Made by a program: the position numbers and the translations under genes. The notes beneath the pieces are model-generated. The model was not told the DNA's origin and did no database searches. It saw only the letters and a program-made list of their open reading frames with translations. Of a stretch of 8,697 nt of DNA, positions 1 to 6,613 are shown piece after piece (the first letter of the stretch is position 1; each line of letters starts with the position of its first letter). Origin of the DNA: MWDV01 sp964634255 (lineage in GTDB: Bacteria > Verrucomicrobiota > Verrucomicrobiia > Limisphaerales > MWDV01); contig CAZWJC010000287.1 in assembly GCA_964634255.1 (NCBI GenBank), positions 1-8,697 on the forward strand, in the 5' to 3' direction.

Positions 1-1
1 G

Positions 2-721
2 GAGAAATTTTTCCACATCAAATGTCGTCCGGCAGGGCTTCAGCCAGCCACCGTCGTCATCGTGACGACGACCAAAGCCATCGCTTACCACGGCGGGTAT
101 TCGGACGCTGGCGGCTTGGGCAATCTCGCCAAGCACATCGAGAATATCCGCTTGTTCGGACGGGATCCGGTGGTCTGCATCAGCCACTTCCCGGACGACA
201 AGCCGGCCGATCACCGACGAATCATCAAGTTCTGCGCGAAGCAGGGAGTGGAAGCCGTCGTCTCGAGACACTTCGACCAAGGTAGTGAAGGCAGCGTGGA
301 TTTGGCGGGTGCCGTGCTCCGAGCCGCCGAGAGAAACCGAAGGCGCGCGGTGCGGTTTCTCTATCCACTGGAGTCACCGATTGAGCAGAAGGTGGAGACG
401 CTGGCGAAGCAGGTTTACGGCGCGGATGGGGTGGACTTTGATCGGACGGCACGGGGCAACCTGGAGCTGCTGGCGAAACATGGCTTCGACCAATTCCCAG
501 TTTGCGTGGCGAAAACGGCCATGTCGCTGTCCGACAATCCGGAACTCCGTGGGCGGCCGCGGGGCTTTCGCATCACGGTGAACGAACTTCGGCTTTCGGC
601 GGGCGCCGGGTTCGTGGTCGCCATCTGCGGCAGTATCGTTACCATGCCTGGCCTGCCCAGAGTGCCGACAGCAGCCCGGATCAAGGTGCTGGCAAATGGC
701 CAGGCGACTGGACTGACTTGA
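2..721 (+). CDS. fhs: Formate-tetrahydrofolate ligase, C-terminal part (5' truncated by window edge)
   Basis: Cytoplasmic enzyme that makes 10-formyltetrahydrofolate from formate, ATP and tetrahydrofolate, feeding one-carbon metabolism. The frame is open from base 2 and about 239 residues are visible of a family usually near 550-560, so this is the C-terminal ~40%. A GTG at 62 could be taken for a start, but the 20 codons before it already read as family sequence (EKFFHIKCRPAGLQP), so the gene enters from upstream. Further family landmarks, numbered from base 2, are the YHGG stretch near residue 30, a FLYPLESPIEQK block near 120, YGADGV near 138, PVCVAKTAMSLSD near 165, and the near-terminal RLSAGAGFV...TMPGLP region. 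The ATP-binding P-loop half lies outside the window. No frameshift or premature stop is seen. The gene converges on the small minus-strand ORF 34 bases downstream, and no convincing terminator lies between them. Identification rests on remembered family motifs, not a search. Confidence 0.95.
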   Translation, partial: EKFFHIKCRPAGLQPATVVIVTTTKAIAYHGGYSDAGGLGNLAKHIENIRLFGRDPVVCISHFPDDKPADHRRIIKFCAKQGVEAVVSRHFDQGSEGSVDLAGAVLRAAERNRRRAVRFLYPLESPIEQKVETLAKQVYGADGVDFDRTARGNLELLAKHGFDQFPVCVAKTAMSLSDNPELRGRPRGFRITVNELRLSAGAGFVVAICGSIVTMPGLPRVPTAARIKVLANGQATGLT

Positions 722-755
722 GCGGGAGGACGAAGGCTGCCACTTGAGGCGAGGG

Positions 756-884
756 TCACCGCGGTTTATCCGCGTTGTCGGGTTTCGTGCTCTTGCGTTC
801 AGCTAGCCACCAGGCGACGAGGATTGGGCTGAAACAGAACAGCAGTCCGATCGGCATCGCAAAAATGCTCCAGAATTTGTCCAT
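756..884 (-). CDS. Small single-pass membrane protein, 42 aa, unknown function
   Basis: No family recognised. The 42-residue product begins MDKFWSIFAMP, has one hydrophobic segment at about residues 4-27 ending in AWW, then a charged, hydrophilic tail (LAERK...DKPR). This looks like a single-span protein with its C-terminus probably in the cytoplasm (inference). The frame stays open upstream to an ATG at 1004 (82 aa). The ATG at 884 is preferred because codons after it are mostly G/C at the third position, like neighbouring genes, while the 40 codons before it are not and read as random sequence. No Shine-Dalgarno is visible before 884. It is convergent with fhs and divergent from the PEP-CTERM gene. 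It could be a chance ORF. The clean hydrophobic-then-charged layout and codon use are the only support. Confidence 0.45.
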   Translation of the reverse strand: MDKFWSIFAMPIGLLFCFSPILVAWWLAERKSTKPDNADKPR

Positions 885-1185
885 AACAATGGGGCAAGTT
901 GTCGCAAAAACGGTCTTTGTAAAGGGCTGGGGTTGCCATCCGGTTGGAATAGTCGACTGACTGAGTAGGGGCAGAACAGTCCTCACACCGAGCATTCCAG
1001 ACAAGTTGGTCCGAAGGCAGCATTTTTAGGGGGAAACGAGGTGTTTTTCGCGTTCCGTTTATCCCCGGCAAAGTGTGGAACAGAGGTGGAGAAATAACCG
1101 GAAAAAACTGTGAAAGTCATTGACATGGCCGCAGTTGGTCTTTATTGTGACCGGCGTAATCTATGGCGCGAACTCAAGTCAGACT
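885..1185. other. Divergent intergenic region
   Basis: About 300 bases separate the small minus-strand ORF from the PEP-CTERM gene. It is visibly more AT-rich than the flanking genes and must hold promoters for both. A sigma70-like element for the plus strand lies at 1120-1148 (listed separately). An imperfect inverted repeat pairs the G-run plus AAACG at 1029-1038 with CGTTT plus a C-run at 1056-1066, with unpaired bases in the arms. It might be an operator or simply chance. No clear promoter was picked out for the minus-strand ORF, and no RNA gene is recognised. Confidence 0.5.
1120..1148 (+). promoter_or_regulatory. Putative sigma70-type promoter of the PEP-CTERM gene
   Basis: A perfect TTGACA (1120-1125) is followed after exactly 17 bases by TATTGT (1143-1148), which matches TATAAT at four of six positions. 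Transcription would begin near 1155, leaving a leader of about 30 bases before the ATG at 1186. No strong Shine-Dalgarno lies in that leader. The position and spacing support the shorter start for the gene, since the longer ORF beginning at 1120 would contain the promoter inside its coding sequence. No sigma-54-type element, known for some PEP-CTERM genes in other bacteria, was seen here. Confidence 0.5.
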
Positions 1186-1857
1186 ATGAAGAGCCTAGCG
1201 AAGCTTTACTGTGTTGGGTCAGCAGTCGTGGCAGCATTGATATCGATTCAGACTGCTGGGGCGGAGATCATCTACAACAACACGACCACCTACCGGGACG
1301 AAGGCTATACTTCGACCAACGAATACGGCGATCAGATTCTGCTCTCTGGAACATCGCGAACCGTTTCGAAGTTCACGTTCGAGTACTTCACCACTGGCGT
1401 AAACCCGGGTGGCACGGCTGAACTGACGGTGCGTTTTTACCTCAACGACGCGCTGTCTGGTGGCTTTTACGGGCCAGGGACCCTACTCTGGACCAGTGAT
1501 CCATTCGCGGCTCCAGATGCGGGAGGTCGTAGCGTGCTTACCTACGAGCCCAATGTTTTCATTGGCAAGGGCGGAATTGGCTACAACGAGTTCACGTGGA
1601 CGGTGCAGTTTTCCAACCCGACAGACGGGGGAACGTGGGGACTCTCGATGTACAGCCCTCCGACGGTCGGTGGCAATTACGACGACTATTGGGAGCACGA
1701 TGCGCTGGGCGAGTGGCTACTCAAGACCAATCGCTACGACGTTCCGATGAATTTCGCAGCGCGCGTCGAGGCCGTTCCGGAGCCGAATGCGATGGTGCTC
1801 GGTATCGCTGGTGCGCTGGCGGTGCTCCTGTTCAGGGCGAGCATTCGTCGGGTGTAG
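1186..1857 (+). CDS. PEP-CTERM sorting-domain secreted protein, 223 aa
   Basis: Exported protein with an exosortase-type C-terminal sorting signal. From the ATG at 1186, residues 1-26 form a classical signal peptide (MKSLAKLY, hydrophobic core, cleavage after TAGA). The body, about residues 27-195, is rich in Thr, Gly, Tyr and Asn and looks like an extracellular beta-sandwich. It includes a FTFEYFTTG strand, a GGTAELTVRFYLND strand and a late aromatic WGLSMYSPP stretch, and no catalytic motif is recognised. The tail is VPEP at 197-200, a hydrophobic span to about 216, and a basic RASIRRV end, the canonical PEP-CTERM tripartite layout. In this family an exosortase recognises the tail in the inner membrane and the protein goes to the envelope or exopolysaccharide. 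No exosortase is in the window. ATG 1186 is chosen over an upstream in-frame start at 1120 because it places the signal peptide at the N-terminus and the promoter outside the gene. It appears monocistronic, with its own promoter and terminator. Confidence 0.88.
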   Translation: MKSLAKLYCVGSAVVAALISIQTAGAEIIYNNTTTYRDEGYTSTNEYGDQILLSGTSRTVSKFTFEYFTTGVNPGGTAELTVRFYLNDALSGGFYGPGTLLWTSDPFAAPDAGGRSVLTYEPNVFIGKGGIGYNEFTWTVQFSNPTDGGTWGLSMYSPPTVGGNYDDYWEHDALGEWLLKTNRYDVPMNFAARVEAVPEPNAMVLGIAGALAVLLFRASIRRV

Positions 1858-1881
1858 GTCCGACGGACTTTATTTTCAGTC

Positions 1882-1914
1882 AAGGGCGCGGTTCTCCGCG
1901 CCCTTTGTGCTTTT
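1882..1914 (+). terminator. Rho-independent terminator after the PEP-CTERM gene
   Basis: A perfect 10-bp GC-rich stem, AAGGGCGCGG (1882-1891) with CCGCGCCCTT (1896-1905), is closed by a TTCT tetraloop. It is followed by a T-rich tail with a TTTT run at 1911-1914. It begins 25 bases after the stop codon at 1857. The tail is interrupted (TGTGC), so efficiency may be moderate, but stem strength and position make this the most convincing terminator in the window. Confidence 0.85.
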
Positions 1915-2336
1915 GGGGTTGTTGATTCGGACACGAGGTCGCGTTCCGACGCCTCACCCTAGCTCAGCTGAGTGAACACGGTCGCTGCGAGTGAAGCGGG
2001 GTTTCAGCCCGCTTCAAGGGAGGATACCCTTTCGGCAGGGGGGGCTTAAACGCTACGTTCCGGGGCAATGGAGAAGGCCGCTTTTGAGTTCTGACAACCG
2101 CCTTCGCCTCTGCAGCGAACGGCATGATGGTTTTCTCCGGACGATGTATGTTCGGCAAAGAGAGCGCAAATCCACGCAATCGTTGGCCTGCTGTTATCCC
2201 AAATTGACGTCGCCGCAGTCCGGCGTTGATGCGAGGGAAGGGGCGGACGTCCAATTCCCTTTCGCTCGTGTGGTCCTGCCATCGCACGATGGCCGCTTTG
2301 CGGCGAACCTGCGCGCGAGGAGCAGAAGCGAGCGTC
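1915..2336. other. Convergent intergenic region without a supported gene
   Basis: About 420 bases lie between the PEP-CTERM terminator and the stop codon of the M64 gene. Open frames exist on both strands (1991-2398 plus, 1964-2287 minus), but their translations are Arg/Pro/Ser-rich low-information sequence with no domain, and the plus one runs into the M64 gene. They look spurious. Structures seen are a 10-base palindrome CTCAGCTGAG at 1963-1972, the hairpin cluster at 1992-2059, and an inverted repeat GCCATCG/CGATGGC at 2278-2293 with a 2-base gap, 43 bases past the M64 stop. The last could end the minus-strand operon, but it has no T-tract in either direction. Confidence 0.6.
1992..2059. 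repeat. Cluster of three adjoining hairpins, candidate dispersed intergenic repeat
   Basis: Three inverted repeats follow each other closely. TGAAGCGGG/CCCGCTTCA (1992-2000 with 2008-2016) is a perfect 9-bp stem with a 7-base loop. AAGGG/CCCTT (2016-2020 with 2027-2031) shares one base with the first. AACG/CGTT (2049-2052 with 2056-2059) has a 3-base loop. The cluster lies between two convergent genes, has no promoter or T-tract, and is not explained by either gene. The GCGGG-TTTCAG-CCCGC type of element resembles short palindromic repeats I associate with Verrucomicrobiota intergenic DNA, but only one copy is present here. The repeat label is therefore inference; the stems are directly visible. 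Confidence 0.4.
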
Positions 2337-3803
2337 TCATGGTGGCGAGACGGTCCGATAGAAGCGGAAAGGGAGACCTGTCAGACCCGAGTTCGTAAAG
2401 TGATATGTTGCGCCGGTGAGGGAATTGGTGGTCAAGTTGAACCAGTCGCTGAGGTCGGAAGACGCTTGAATCACAAAGCCCCGCGGCGCGTTGCCTGTGA
2501 CGGTCAGACGAAAGCGATCCTCATCGAGGTATCGCAGAGCCGTCAATCGCAGTTCGGTCATGCTGACCGTCAGCGCCCAGGAGTTGGTCGCTTGGAGGAG
2601 TCGGGTTGGATCGTTACGCACCCATGGAGTGGTATCCCGAACGATGGCGCTCACCGTGTGAGTTCCATCGCCCAGTTGCCTTGGCGATAACTGTAGGCTC
2701 AGGTTGGTCGCCCCAATGACCGTCGTTCTATTGGTGTACCATTGCACAGCCAAGTTGTGGGTCTGCGCTTGCGGCGCGGATAGGGTGAAGTAGATCGGCT
2801 CGGGACTCAGCACGGTGACGGCCGAGTTTGACGGAACGGCTTGGTCAATGGAATGCACAGCCTGATGAATCGCCTTCACGATCTGCTCCCTGCAGACTTC
2901 GCAAAAATCGCAGTAAAGACCATCCTGCCCCATGCGGCAGTGCAATTTCGGTCGGTACCAACCCTTTTGCTGATATTGCGCCCCCTCAAACAAACCCACA
3001 GATGCAGCGTAAACCTCGGTCGCAGGGGTCGGGATCGGCGTCGCGACGTCAATCCAAGCGGCCCACTTGATGGATGCCCGGCTGGTGGTCTTGGTGGCGT
3101 TGGGGGCTTCAACCGGAACGTAGCCGGTGTAGGCATTGGTGTATTCATCCACCAGACCCGCGAAGAAATGTGCCAGCTCATGCGATACGATGCCGTCACT
3201 GGGCCAGCCTTGGTTCTTTGAGACGATGACCGGTCGGCGATTGCTCGTGCCGTTCGTGCCGCCCAGACCAGACGAACCACCGGGCTTCAGGTCGTTCACT
3301 ACCAGCAGCGTGATGTCCGCTTGGGGGAGCAGGTTTGTGATCAATGCATCCAACTTGCCTTGGCCGGTGGCATCCATTGGAATCGAAATGATCTCATCCC
3401 GCAACGAGTCGTAGGAACTGCTGAAATAGGTGTCCTTGAACGGACCGCCGGTTGCCGGATGGTCCGAACCGGATTGAGCGGATGCGACTGCAATGGCGTA
3501 GGTGTTGAAGTAACTCGCGTATTCTCGGAACGGTTCGGTTGCGAAGAGGCTGTTGAGCACGTTGGTCGTGTCGGTTAGGAAAAGGCCGAACTGGTTTGAG
3601 GTGTAGCCTTCTGAAAGCACGACCATGTTTACCCGGTTCGAAATCGGCCCGTTCGCAAGGATGGGGGTGAGTGTTCCTTGCGCCAGGGAGGTGATGCTTG
3701 CGATCAACACGCCCAATCCGGCCATCCAGCACCCGACCGACCGGATGAATGTGCGTCCGGGTTCACGTTGGAGCGGTCGGCTTTTCCGTCGCGCGAGGAT
3801 CAC
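2337..3803 (-). CDS. Secreted M64-family zinc metallopeptidase (IgA-peptidase-like), 488 aa
   Basis: Predicted exported zinc endopeptidase. Known M64 members cleave IgA, but the substrate here is unknown. The catalytic motif HELAHFFAGLVDEY places the HExxH at residues 208-212 and DEY at 219-221. Other family signs are RVNMVVLSEGYT near 57-68 and a Cys-rich block CRMG...YCDFCEVCRE at 289-306. An Ig-like segment spans about 325-415, and a terminal module from about 443 has FVIQASSDLSDW and ends in RFYR (480-483). The preferred start is a GTG at 3803, whose GTGA overlaps the TGA stop of the beta-helix gene by four bases, a coupling arrangement. It gives a signal peptide with a ~26-residue basic n-region, a hydrophobic core at about 27-41 and cleavage near SLAQG. 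An ATG at 3725 would leave a core lacking its basic n-region. The longer frame to 3965 runs deep into the upstream gene and is unlikely. It is the second gene of a two-gene operon. Confidence 0.88.
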   Translation of the reverse strand: MILARRKSRPLQREPGRTFIRSVGCWMAGLGVLIASITSLAQGTLTPILANGPISNRVNMVVLSEGYTSNQFGLFLTDTTNVLNSLFATEPFREYASYFNTYAIAVASAQSGSDHPATGGPFKDTYFSSSYDSLRDEIISIPMDATGQGKLDALITNLLPQADITLLVVNDLKPGGSSGLGGTNGTSNRRPVIVSKNQGWPSDGIVSHELAHFFAGLVDEYTNAYTGYVPVEAPNATKTTSRASIKWAAWIDVATPIPTPATEVYAASVGLFEGAQYQQKGWYRPKLHCRMGQDGLYCDFCEVCREQIVKAIHQAVHSIDQAVPSNSAVTVLSPEPIYFTLSAPQAQTHNLAVQWYTNRTTVIGATNLSLQLSPRQLGDGTHTVSAIVRDTTPWVRNDPTRLLQATNSWALTVSMTELRLTALRYLDEDRFRLTVTGNAPRGFVIQASSDLSDWFNLTTNSLTGATYHFTNSGLTGLPFRFYRTVSPP

Positions 3804-6604
3804 GGCAGGCGCAGGCGGAAGAACCGGTTCTCGTTGGTCGTGGTCAGACTCACGGCGTATTGGCCGCCGAGCAGCACCGGAATGTTCGTCACGGGCGACC
3901 ACACGGTATCCGGTTCCAAGTTCGTGGTCTGTTCCAGCGCGAAACCGGTCGCGGTGTTGGTCCACTGCAGCGTCATCAGCGCTGCATCCCGGTCTGTGAC
4001 GTAGGCGAGGTCCGGTTGGGGCAGGGCCGTCAATGCCTGAGAGAATTCAGACGTGTTATTGGCGGCGTCGGTGGCCGTAGCTGTGATGGACGAGTTGGCG
4101 GGCACACTCACCGGCAGGTTCACCGCGAAACTGGCGACACCGCTTACGGGCGTGCTGACGGACGCCTCACCCAGATAGGTCTGGCCTTCGCCGTAGCCCG
4201 ACGGCTCCTGGATCGTATTCGCGTAGAAGTGCAGCCGGTAGGTCTTGTTGGCCATTCCGCTGAACATTCCGCAAATGGCTGTGACGGTGGGGGAGGCCCA
4301 GGCATTCGTGAGCACCGGGAAGTTCTGGAGTTGGTTCGCACCCAGATCCACATCGCCGACGTCGTTCGTGTTGACACCGTCAATCGCACCCAGGTCGATG
4401 CCCAAACCATGCGCGGCCGATCCGCCGTTGGCCCAGATCGCATTGCCGACAACCAAGTTGTTCGTGCAGCCATCACGAATGCGCACGCCGTCGAATCCAG
4501 CTTGCCGGGTGTAGGCGATCCGGTTGCCGGCGCCCGGTTCGCTTCCCCCGATGACATGCCAGCGCGCCCCGCTGCCGGTGAAGAGTTCGATGGTGTGTTG
4601 GTAGTTGCCGAGGTCTCCCGTGCCGTCGGCCCGGGTGCCGATACAGTTCCCTTGGATCACCCAGGCATCTGTGCCGGGATAGCGCAGGCGGATGCCCGAA
4701 AGGCCGTTGGCCGAAATCACGTTGCCCGCGCCACGCAGCGTTCCACCCACGGTGTTCGATGGCGCGCTGGCGCCAAAAACGCCTTGCGCGCTGTTGCCGA
4801 GGCCCAGCATGCCGGTAACGTCTGTGCCGATCAAGTTGCCGTGAAGTGTGTTCCAAGCGGCGCCTGCGCCGTAGAAATAAACCCCGCTGCCGGTGTTCCC
4901 GGAGAGGATGTTCCCAGCGCCCAACCCGGTTCCGCCGATCAAGTTGCTCGAGCCGCCACTGATGTAAATGCCGCTTTCGGCATTGGCCAGTTGCTTGGTC
5001 CCGGCGACGTCCGTGCCGATGAAGTTGCCGGCGACCACATTGTTTGCCGCTCCCGCTTGGAGCAACAGAACCCCGGCAGAGAGATTCCCCGAGATCACGT
5101 TGCCGCTCCTACCTTGGCTTCCTCCGACAATGTTCGCGGCCCCCTCGATGCACACCCCCGCCAGTTCGTTGCCGAGGCTCAACGTCCCGGACACGTCCGT
5201 GCCGATATAGTTGCCCTGAATCGTGTTCTGGCGCGCCGCCGGGGTTTGCAGGAGCACGCCATTGCCGCGGTTGCCCGAGATGACGTTCCGTTCTGCCGCT
5301 GTCGTTCCGCCGACGACATTGTTGGTCGCCCCCATCACCGTCACCCCGTCGTTTCCATTGGGCAAGGCCCGGGTTCCGCTAAAATCTGCGCCGATGAGAT
5401 TACCGACTATTCGGTTGTCGCTGGCGACCGCCGCGGTGATGGCCACACCACTGAATCCGTTGCCCGAAACCACGTTGCCGCCGCCCACCACGTTGTGTGA
5501 GGTTTCGATGCGCACGCCGTGCCCGCGTATGTTCGCCAGCCGGTTGGTTCCCGTGACATCGGTGCCGATGAAATTGCCCTGGATGACATTATTGGTGCCG
5601 CCCGTGGTGGTGGTTTCCACATAGACGCCGTTGAGGGCATTGCCGGAGATCACGTTGCGGGCGACCGCCTCGGCCCCACCGATGATGTTCCAGGAGCCGC
5701 GGGCGATTTTGACCCCGTGCGCGTGGTTGGTGAGCGCCACGTGGCCGGACGCATCGGTGCCAATGAAATTCCCTTCCACGCGATTGCTGACCGCCCCCAC
5801 CAGCGTGAAGATGATGCCGCTGCTGACGTTGCCCGAAATGACATTGCCTTCTCCCGGCCCGCTCCCGCCGATGCAGTTCTCAGATGCGCCATTCACCACG
5901 ACACCATCCTGGTCGTTGCCCAAGGCCCGCCGGCCCGTAGCGTCCACGCCGATATAATTCCCGATCACCCGATTGGAGCGCGCCTGCGTCCCGTTGAGGT
6001 AAACGCCGGAGAGATTCCCGCCAGCCACCACGTTCCGTTGTTCCGCGTTCGTGCCGCCAATCAGATTGCCCGCCGTTTGAACGAGGATGCCGCTCTGCCC
6101 GTTGCCGAGCGCGTTCGTCCCGTGAATGTCTGTGCCGACGTAGCAACCTTGGATCACACTGCCGCCCAGATACTCGATCCGAATACCGTTCCGGGTGAAA
6201 CTGTTGATGCACAGTCCGCGGATGACGCAGCCCTCTGCCAGAACGTAAAGGCCGATGACATTTGCGCCCGCGCTCGATCCACGCAGTTCGATCAAGGGTG
6301 ATCCGGCGTAACCCGGCTGTGTCGTGCCGTCAAGCGTGAGGCCTTCCTGAATGGAGGGCAGGGCGGTCAATGGCGTGATTGTGAACGGACTTGTGCCAGG
6401 CAGGTTGAAGCTGATTTCGTCGTGCCCGGTCGCACTCTCGGCGTCCAGCATCGCCTGGCGCAACGTGCCGGCGCCGCTGTCGGCCGTGCTCGTGACCGTG
6501 AACGTGGCGGCGAACAGTGGAGAGGCTGTGACAAGCAGGAAAACCAACGCAACGCCGTTCGCCACAGGGCGAGACGTGAATCCACGGATGACCTTGCTGA
6601 ACAT
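3800..6604 (-). CDS. Giant secreted right-handed parallel beta-helix repeat protein, 934 aa
   Basis: Predicted exported surface protein. Residues 1-32 are a signal peptide (basic MFSKVIRGFTSRP, hydrophobic core, cleavage after SPLFA). Residues 33-95 are an N-terminal cap with TFTVTSTADSGAGTLRQA, typical of proteins beginning with a T-S-T-x-D-S-G-x-G-[ST]-L-R motif. Residues ~150-716 hold nine repeats of about 62 residues (listed separately), the signature of a right-handed beta-helix. Residues ~761-857 are a common following domain (NFPVLTNA...PSGYGEGQTYLGEA...ITATATDAANNTSEFS). Residues ~885-934 are a short terminal module (FALEQTTNLEPDTVW ... RFFRLRLP) like that of the downstream peptidase. 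No catalytic residues of a known lyase or hydrolase can be pointed to, so binding, adhesion or polysaccharide processing are all open. No clear Shine-Dalgarno precedes the ATG at 6604. It is the first gene of the operon, and its TGA stop overlaps the GTG start of the M64 gene. Confidence 0.92.
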   Translation of the reverse strand: MFSKVIRGFTSRPVANGVALVFLLVTASPLFAATFTVTSTADSGAGTLRQAMLDAESATGHDEISFNLPGTSPFTITPLTALPSIQEGLTLDGTTQPGYAGSPLIELRGSSAGANVIGLYVLAEGCVIRGLCINSFTRNGIRIEYLGGSVIQGCYVGTDIHGTNALGNGQSGILVQTAGNLIGGTNAEQRNVVAGGNLSGVYLNGTQARSNRVIGNYIGVDATGRRALGNDQDGVVVNGASENCIGGSGPGEGNVISGNVSSGIIFTLVGAVSNRVEGNFIGTDASGHVALTNHAHGVKIARGSWNIIGGAEAVARNVISGNALNGVYVETTTTGGTNNVIQGNFIGTDVTGTNRLANIRGHGVRIETSHNVVGGGNVVSGNGFSGVAITAAVASDNRIVGNLIGADFSGTRALPNGNDGVTVMGATNNVVGGTTAAERNVISGNRGNGVLLQTPAARQNTIQGNYIGTDVSGTLSLGNELAGVCIEGAANIVGGSQGRSGNVISGNLSAGVLLLQAGAANNVVAGNFIGTDVAGTKQLANAESGIYISGGSSNLIGGTGLGAGNILSGNTGSGVYFYGAGAAWNTLHGNLIGTDVTGMLGLGNSAQGVFGASAPSNTVGGTLRGAGNVISANGLSGIRLRYPGTDAWVIQGNCIGTRADGTGDLGNYQHTIELFTGSGARWHVIGGSEPGAGNRIAYTRQAGFDGVRIRDGCTNNLVVGNAIWANGGSAAHGLGIDLGAIDGVNTNDVGDVDLGANQLQNFPVLTNAWASPTVTAICGMFSGMANKTYRLHFYANTIQEPSGYGEGQTYLGEASVSTPVSGVASFAVNLPVSVPANSSITATATDAANNTSEFSQALTALPQPDLAYVTDRDAALMTLQWTNTATGFALEQTTNLEPDTVWSPVTNIPVLLGGQYAVSLTTTNENRFFRLRLP
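4457..6157 (-). repeat. Nine tandem ~62-residue beta-helix repeats
   Basis: The unit reads GNxIGTDxxGxxxLGN, then a GVxI strand, then NxIGG, about six variable residues, NVISGN, and a second GVxI strand. Marking each unit by the Gly before the IGTD strand gives residues 153, 215, 278, 343, 401, 464, 527, 589 and 652, with a partial tenth at 720. Spacings are 62, 63, 65, 58, 63, 63, 62, 63 and 68. At about 21 residues per coil this is three helical turns per unit. The 58-residue unit (343-400) lacks the loop between IGG and NVVSGN. The DNA copies have diverged widely, so this is an old array. Confidence 0.85.
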
Positions 6605-6613
6605 AGGGGCCGC

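Noticed and set aside
62..64. GTG at 62 as the start of a complete 219-aa gene
   Set aside because: The codons from base 2 to 61 already match formate-tetrahydrofolate ligase, so the gene is truncated by the window edge, not short.
760..774. A bidirectional terminator between fhs and the small ORF (CGCGG/CCGCG)
   Set aside because: The stem has only five base pairs, lies inside the end of the small ORF and has no T-run on either side.
1120..1185. A 22-codon N-terminal extension of the PEP-CTERM protein from an upstream start
   Set aside because: It would put the signal peptide internal and coincide with the TTGACA promoter box. The ATG at 1186 gives a standard signal peptide.
1991..2398. 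A 135-codon plus-strand ORF, and overlapping minus-strand ORFs, in the intergenic region
   Set aside because: It starts in the hairpin cluster, runs through the stop of the M64 gene, and translates to low-information Arg/Ser-rich sequence. The minus frames (1964-2287, 2046-2282) are equally featureless.
3749..5500. A 583-codon open frame on the plus strand opposite the beta-helix gene
   Set aside because: It lies antisense to a clearly coding gene. Its translation is Arg/Ala/Val-rich with a rhythm copied from the ~62-residue repeats, and it has no domain, signal peptide or start context. The lack of stops follows from GC-rich, repetitive codons.
4457..6157. The regularly spaced repeats as a CRISPR-like or other DNA repeat array
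   Set aside because: The units are far too long (about 186-189 bases), diverged in DNA, and conserved as protein motifs. They are coding beta-helix repeats.
5519..6301. A 260-codon plus-strand open frame opposite the first beta-helix repeats
   Set aside because: Same explanation: it is a shadow of the repeat array, with compositionally biased sequence and no recognisable motif.
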